Shown here in pieces: positions 6,204 to 8,858 of a DNA stretch of 8,858 nucleotides. Position 1 is the first letter of the stretch; every line of letters starts with the position of its first letter. Made by a program: the position numbers and the translations under genes. The notes beneath the pieces are model-generated. The model was given only the letters and a program-made list of their open reading frames with translations, did no database searches and was not told the origin of the DNA. The DNA comes from Planctomycetota bacterium (lineage in GTDB: Bacteria; Planctomycetota; UBA1135), in the NCBI GenBank assembly GCA_002746235.1, contig NVWJ01000010.1:107988-116845 (forward strand), in the 5' to 3' direction.

Positions 6204-7033
6204 GACGTAGCCTCCTCGGGAGAACCATCGGCTTGCAATTGTTCGGTGATCTTTGACTCGGTTTTGAGCAATTCAGAAAGGCGTTTTTCCAGTTGGTCTT
6301 GCGGGACTGGCTTATGCAGCTCGCCATCGGCCGCCAAACTGATTTCACCAGACTCTTCACTGATCACTAAAACCACCGCATCGGTGCGTTCGGATAGTCC
6401 AAGAGCCGCGCGGTGACGGGTGCCAAGGCGTCGGGCAATTCTTGGATTATTGGTCAGTGGGAACACGCAACTGGCGGCGGTAATCCGTTTGCCTTTGACC
6501 ACTACGCCGCCATCGTGCAGAGGGCCGCCATCGAAAAAGATGGTTTCCAACAAGATGGAGGAAATGGGCAGATCAAGGCTGACTGCGCCATCACTAAATG
6601 GCTTCAAAGAAATGTTGCGTTCAAAGGCCAGCAAGGCGCCGGTACGTTGGTTTGCCAAGCGTTTGGCGGTGGTCACAATCTTGGTGAGTTCGGTCGGGGA
6701 TTCCGCGGTGTTACTGCCAAAACGCAGCAGCCCACTTTGCCCAAAACGGCTAATGCCCTGACGCAGCTCTTCCTGAAATAAAATCACCACAATCAACGCG
6801 AAGTATGGCGTGACCTTTTCCAAAATGAACTTCACTACCGCGATTCCGCCTGGCGCATAGCGGTCGAGCAAGGCGATACTGAATAGCGCAACAATGGTAA
6901 AGGTGAATAAACCGCGCAGTACGCCCACGCCACGGGTGCTGCGGATGAAACGCAGAATCCCGTAAATGGCGGCGCTGAGCAGCAAGACCTCAAACCCATC
7001 GGTAAGGTGAAATCCGCTTAGACCGAAGGGCAT
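6200..7033 (-). CDS. cdaA: Membrane diadenylate cyclase CdaA (c-di-AMP synthase)
   Basis: The protein has 277 residues, normal for CdaA/DacA (about 270). It makes the second messenger c-di-AMP from two ATP. Three membrane helices lie at roughly 13-30, 39-57 and 66-87, followed by the linker FQEELRQGISRFG and the DAC domain (about 110-240). DAC motifs are TGALLAFER (131-139), PLHDGGVVV (171-179) and GTRHRAALGLSE (204-215). The RHR ATP-phosphate motif is intact. The usual DGA catalytic motif reads DGG (174-176): the metal-binding Asp is kept, the Ala is Gly. The ATG at 7033 is backed by a GAGGTG three bases upstream (7037-7042), and the gene overlaps the folP end by 16 bp. Downstream cdaR and glmM complete the conserved module. 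In other bacteria c-di-AMP controls potassium and osmolyte uptake and cell-wall balance; targets here are not visible. Confidence 0.95.
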   Translation of the reverse strand: MPFGLSGFHLTDGFEVLLLSAAIYGILRFIRSTRGVGVLRGLFTFTIVALFSIALLDRYAPGGIAVVKFILEKVTPYFALIVVILFQEELRQGISRFGQSGLLRFGSNTAESPTELTKIVTTAKRLANQRTGALLAFERNISLKPFSDGAVSLDLPISSILLETIFFDGGPLHDGGVVVKGKRITAASCVFPLTNNPRIARRLGTRHRAALGLSERTDAVVLVISEESGEISLAADGELHKPVPQDQLEKRLSELLKTESKITEQLQADGSPEEATS

Positions 7034-8136
7034 GGCACCTCTACCGGCTGGGGATTAGCGCACGCAGCTGCAACCTTAAACGCGTCTACCGATTTGCCAC
7101 CGCGATGCAAACGTAAATACGCAGCACCTTGCGCAGCGCAAAGAGCAGCAGCACCAGCAGTGCCGCCGTCGCGTTGAGCTGCGGAAACGCCAGGAAGTAG
7201 GTCGGTCATGAAGGATTTGCGCGAAGGTCCGGCGAGCAGCGGGAAGCCTAAGGCGCGGAAGCACTCAAACTTAGCGATGAGTTGCTGCGATTGTATGGCT
7301 GTCTTCGCAAAACCAATGCCTGGATCCAAAATGATTTGCTCCGCGGCCATTCCACTGCCGAGTGCGCGTTGCGCCAAAACCATGAGTTCATCGAAAACCT
7401 CCCCGAGTAAATGGGAGTACGCGGTGTGCTTTTGCATGGTGGCGGGGGTGCCGCGCATGTGCATCAGCACGGTTTTGCAGCCATTTTCTGCAAGTAGGGG
7501 CGCCATGTTCGGATCGGATAGGCCAGAGACATCGTTGATCATGCTGGCGCCGGCATCGAGGCAGCGTGCGGCGACCTCGGCCGAACGGGTGTCGATGGAA
7601 AGCGGCGTTTGGAATTGGAGGAGGGATTCCAAGACTGGCATTAAGCGTTGCAGCTGTTTCTCGACGGAAACCGCAGAGGCGCCAGGTCGTGTGCTTTCCG
7701 CACCCAAATCAAGAATGTCGGCCTGTTCCGCGAGCAAGCATTGCGCGTGATAAAGCGGACCCATGGTGCCGCCGCCGAAAATCCCGCCATCAGAGAAGGA
7801 ATCTGGCGTGAGATTCAAGATGCCCATGAACTGCGGTGCTGGCGTGGGTTGGGCCATGGCAGCACGGGCGCTACTTAAACGAGAAGCGATCCAAAACGCG
7901 CGGTGGGCGGGATCGTTGACATCGCCCTCGGTCAAGGGAGGCAAAAAATCCTTCAGCCGGTGAATCGCGTAGCTAGCGGAGCCATCGGCCAGGTTGCCGA
8001 GGGGTTGCACGCCGAAATCCAGCAATGCGGTCTCGCAAATTCCACTCTTCGCGGCGGGTGCACGCCAACAACCCTCACCCAAAGGAAAGGCATGGTGTGG
8101 CATAGTGGCCCCCGGAAGCTCCCACGGCTTCAGCAT
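7018..8136 (-). CDS. folP: Dihydropteroate synthase FolP with N-terminal extension
   Basis: The protein has 372 residues, against about 280 for common FolP. It condenses p-aminobenzoate with dihydropterin pyrophosphate in folate synthesis and is the sulfonamide target. The TIM-barrel domain starts near residue 103 and has all signature loops: MGILNLTPDSFSDGG (104-118), DLGAESTRPGA (143-153), SIDTRS (180-185), NDVSGL (201-206), LDPGIGFAKT (270-279), GPSRKSF (303-309, catalytic Lys) and LRLHRG (341-346). Residues 1-95 precede it, look like real protein and are not recognised. Possible starts are the ATG at 8136 (chosen; 38 bp after ftsH, no clear Shine-Dalgarno), the ATG at 8103 (a GGGGG lies upstream) or the ATG at 7857, which would give a 279-residue enzyme but leave an unexplained open reading frame upstream. 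Its end overlaps cdaA by 16 bp. Confidence 0.93.
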   Translation of the reverse strand: MLKPWELPGATMPHHAFPLGEGCWRAPAAKSGICETALLDFGVQPLGNLADGSASYAIHRLKDFLPPLTEGDVNDPAHRAFWIASRLSSARAAMAQPTPAPQFMGILNLTPDSFSDGGIFGGGTMGPLYHAQCLLAEQADILDLGAESTRPGASAVSVEKQLQRLMPVLESLLQFQTPLSIDTRSAEVAARCLDAGASMINDVSGLSDPNMAPLLAENGCKTVLMHMRGTPATMQKHTAYSHLLGEVFDELMVLAQRALGSGMAAEQIILDPGIGFAKTAIQSQQLIAKFECFRALGFPLLAGPSRKSFMTDLLPGVSAAQRDGGTAGAAALCAAQGAAYLRLHRGGKSVDAFKVAAACANPQPVEVPCPSV

Positions 8137-8174
8137 GAAGCGCAGTCTACCACTGAGGGCGGTGCGGGAGCCAA

Positions 8175-8858
8175 TCAGTCTTGCGGCTCGGAGTCGGTGG
8201 ATGTAGCGGGAGGCATTGGAGGTGGGGTTTTGCGTTCCTCACCCATTTCCGGCTCGCCGACCGGATGTAAACCCTCTACCGAAACGCCATCGACTAATCG
8301 TTTGAACTCCTCCTTGTCGATGTTTTCGTAGCGAATCAAAGCCTGTGCTACGCGCTCCATCAAGTCGCGATGTTCTTTCACCAAACCCAACGCCCGTTGA
8401 TGTTGCTCGGCCAAAATCTCACCGACTTCTTCGTCGATGATCCTGGCGGTCAACTGCGAATAATCCTTGCCTGCCCCATATTCTGCGCCCAAGAATCCAT
8501 TGCCAGCTTTCTCACCAAAGTTCACCGGGCCGAGCTTTTTGCTCATGCCCCAATGGGTAATCATGCGCCGCGCAAGATCGGTTGCGCGCTCAATGTCATT
8601 CGACGCGCCGGTAGTGATGTCATCGAGGAACACTTCTTCCGCAACTCGACCGCCGTAAAGGGTGCAGATTTCATCAAGCAAGCGATTATGCGACCAGTGC
8701 ATGCGATCCTTTTCGGGCAGGAACATGGTGGCGCCGAGGGCCATGCCGCGCGGAATGATAGTGATTTTGTGCACCGGATCGGTGTGTTCCATAAACACGT
8801 TGACCACCGCATGCCCAGCTTCGTGGTAGGCGGTAATGCGCTTGTCTTCTTCTTCCAC
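8175..8858 (-). CDS. ftsH: ATP-dependent zinc metalloprotease FtsH, C-terminal part
   Basis: The gene is cut by the right edge, so only the last 227 codons (the protease domain) are present; the first codon in view is an internal GTG, not a start. FtsH is a hexameric, membrane-anchored AAA+ protease that degrades misfolded membrane proteins and selected regulators. The zinc site HEAGH is at residues 12-16 of the fragment, and the third zinc ligand is probably Asp88 in TTGASNDIERAT. Other family landmarks are PRGMALGATMFLPEKD, GGRVAEEVF and YENIDKEEFKRLVDG near the end. A Pro/Ser/acidic tail (about 205-227) follows, as is common and variable in this family. The AAA module and membrane helices would lie beyond 8858. 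It is the first gene seen in the cluster, and its stop lies 38 bp before folP, so co-transcription is likely. Confidence 0.97.
   Translation of the reverse strand: MEEEDKRITAYHEAGHAVVNVFMEHTDPVHKITIIPRGMALGATMFLPEKDRMHWSHNRLLDEICTLYGGRVAEEVFLDDITTGASNDIERATDLARRMITHWGMSKKLGPVNFGEKAGNGFLGAEYGAGKDYSQLTARIIDEEVGEILAEQHQRALGLVKEHRDLMERVAQALIRYENIDKEEFKRLVDGVSVEGLHPVGEPEMGEERKTPPPMPPATSTDSEPQD

Overview
The window reads as a piece of a Gram-negative-type bacterial chromosome. All eight protein genes lie on the minus strand. The best lineage guess is Planctomycetota, from a group rich in secreted proteins that end in a short beta-sandwich tail. This rests on the tail of the secreted Spondin_N-type protein (ending around RTLYFQAAERNSC...SNIVTQVV) and on the lipoprotein-type arylsulfotransferase relative, both as I remember such proteins. 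The phylum is inference, not proof.

From right to left (the direction of transcription), bases 8858-3051 hold a tightly packed housekeeping cluster: ftsH (3' part only), folP with an unusual N-terminal extension, cdaA, cdaR (YbbR), glmM and tsaB. folP and cdaA overlap by 16 bp. cdaA/cdaR and cdaR/glmM each share a 4-bp ATGA stop/start overlap. glmM and tsaB are 4 bp apart. The order cdaA-cdaR-glmM is the conserved c-di-AMP/cell-wall precursor module: CdaA makes c-di-AMP, CdaR is its membrane-anchored partner, and GlmM makes glucosamine-1-phosphate and is known in Firmicutes to bind and restrain CdaA. FtsH (membrane protease), FolP (folate synthesis) and TsaB (tRNA t6A modification) travel with it. 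No promoter for this cluster is visible, so it presumably lies beyond the right edge.

From 3022 down to 366 come two exported proteins. One is a predicted lipoprotein of the arylsulfotransferase (ASST) family that keeps the three His and one Arg of the active site known from E. coli ASST. The other is a signal-peptide protein with a Spondin_N domain. They sit close behind tsaB but have no functional link to it.

The left 365 bases carry no gene. They hold a strong plus-strand intrinsic terminator (11-46), belonging to a convergent gene outside the window, and two adjacent copies of a roughly 150-bp palindromic repeat (53-203 and 218-365). The two copies have the same plan, about 83% identity over a 109-bp core, and compensatory changes in facing arms. 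This repeat is the most unusual item in the window and looks like a large REP/MITE-type element. The other points of interest are sequence variants in conserved motifs (CdaA DGG for DGA, GlmM SGTEL for SGTEP), the extra N-terminal domain of FolP and the acidic insert in the ASST protein.
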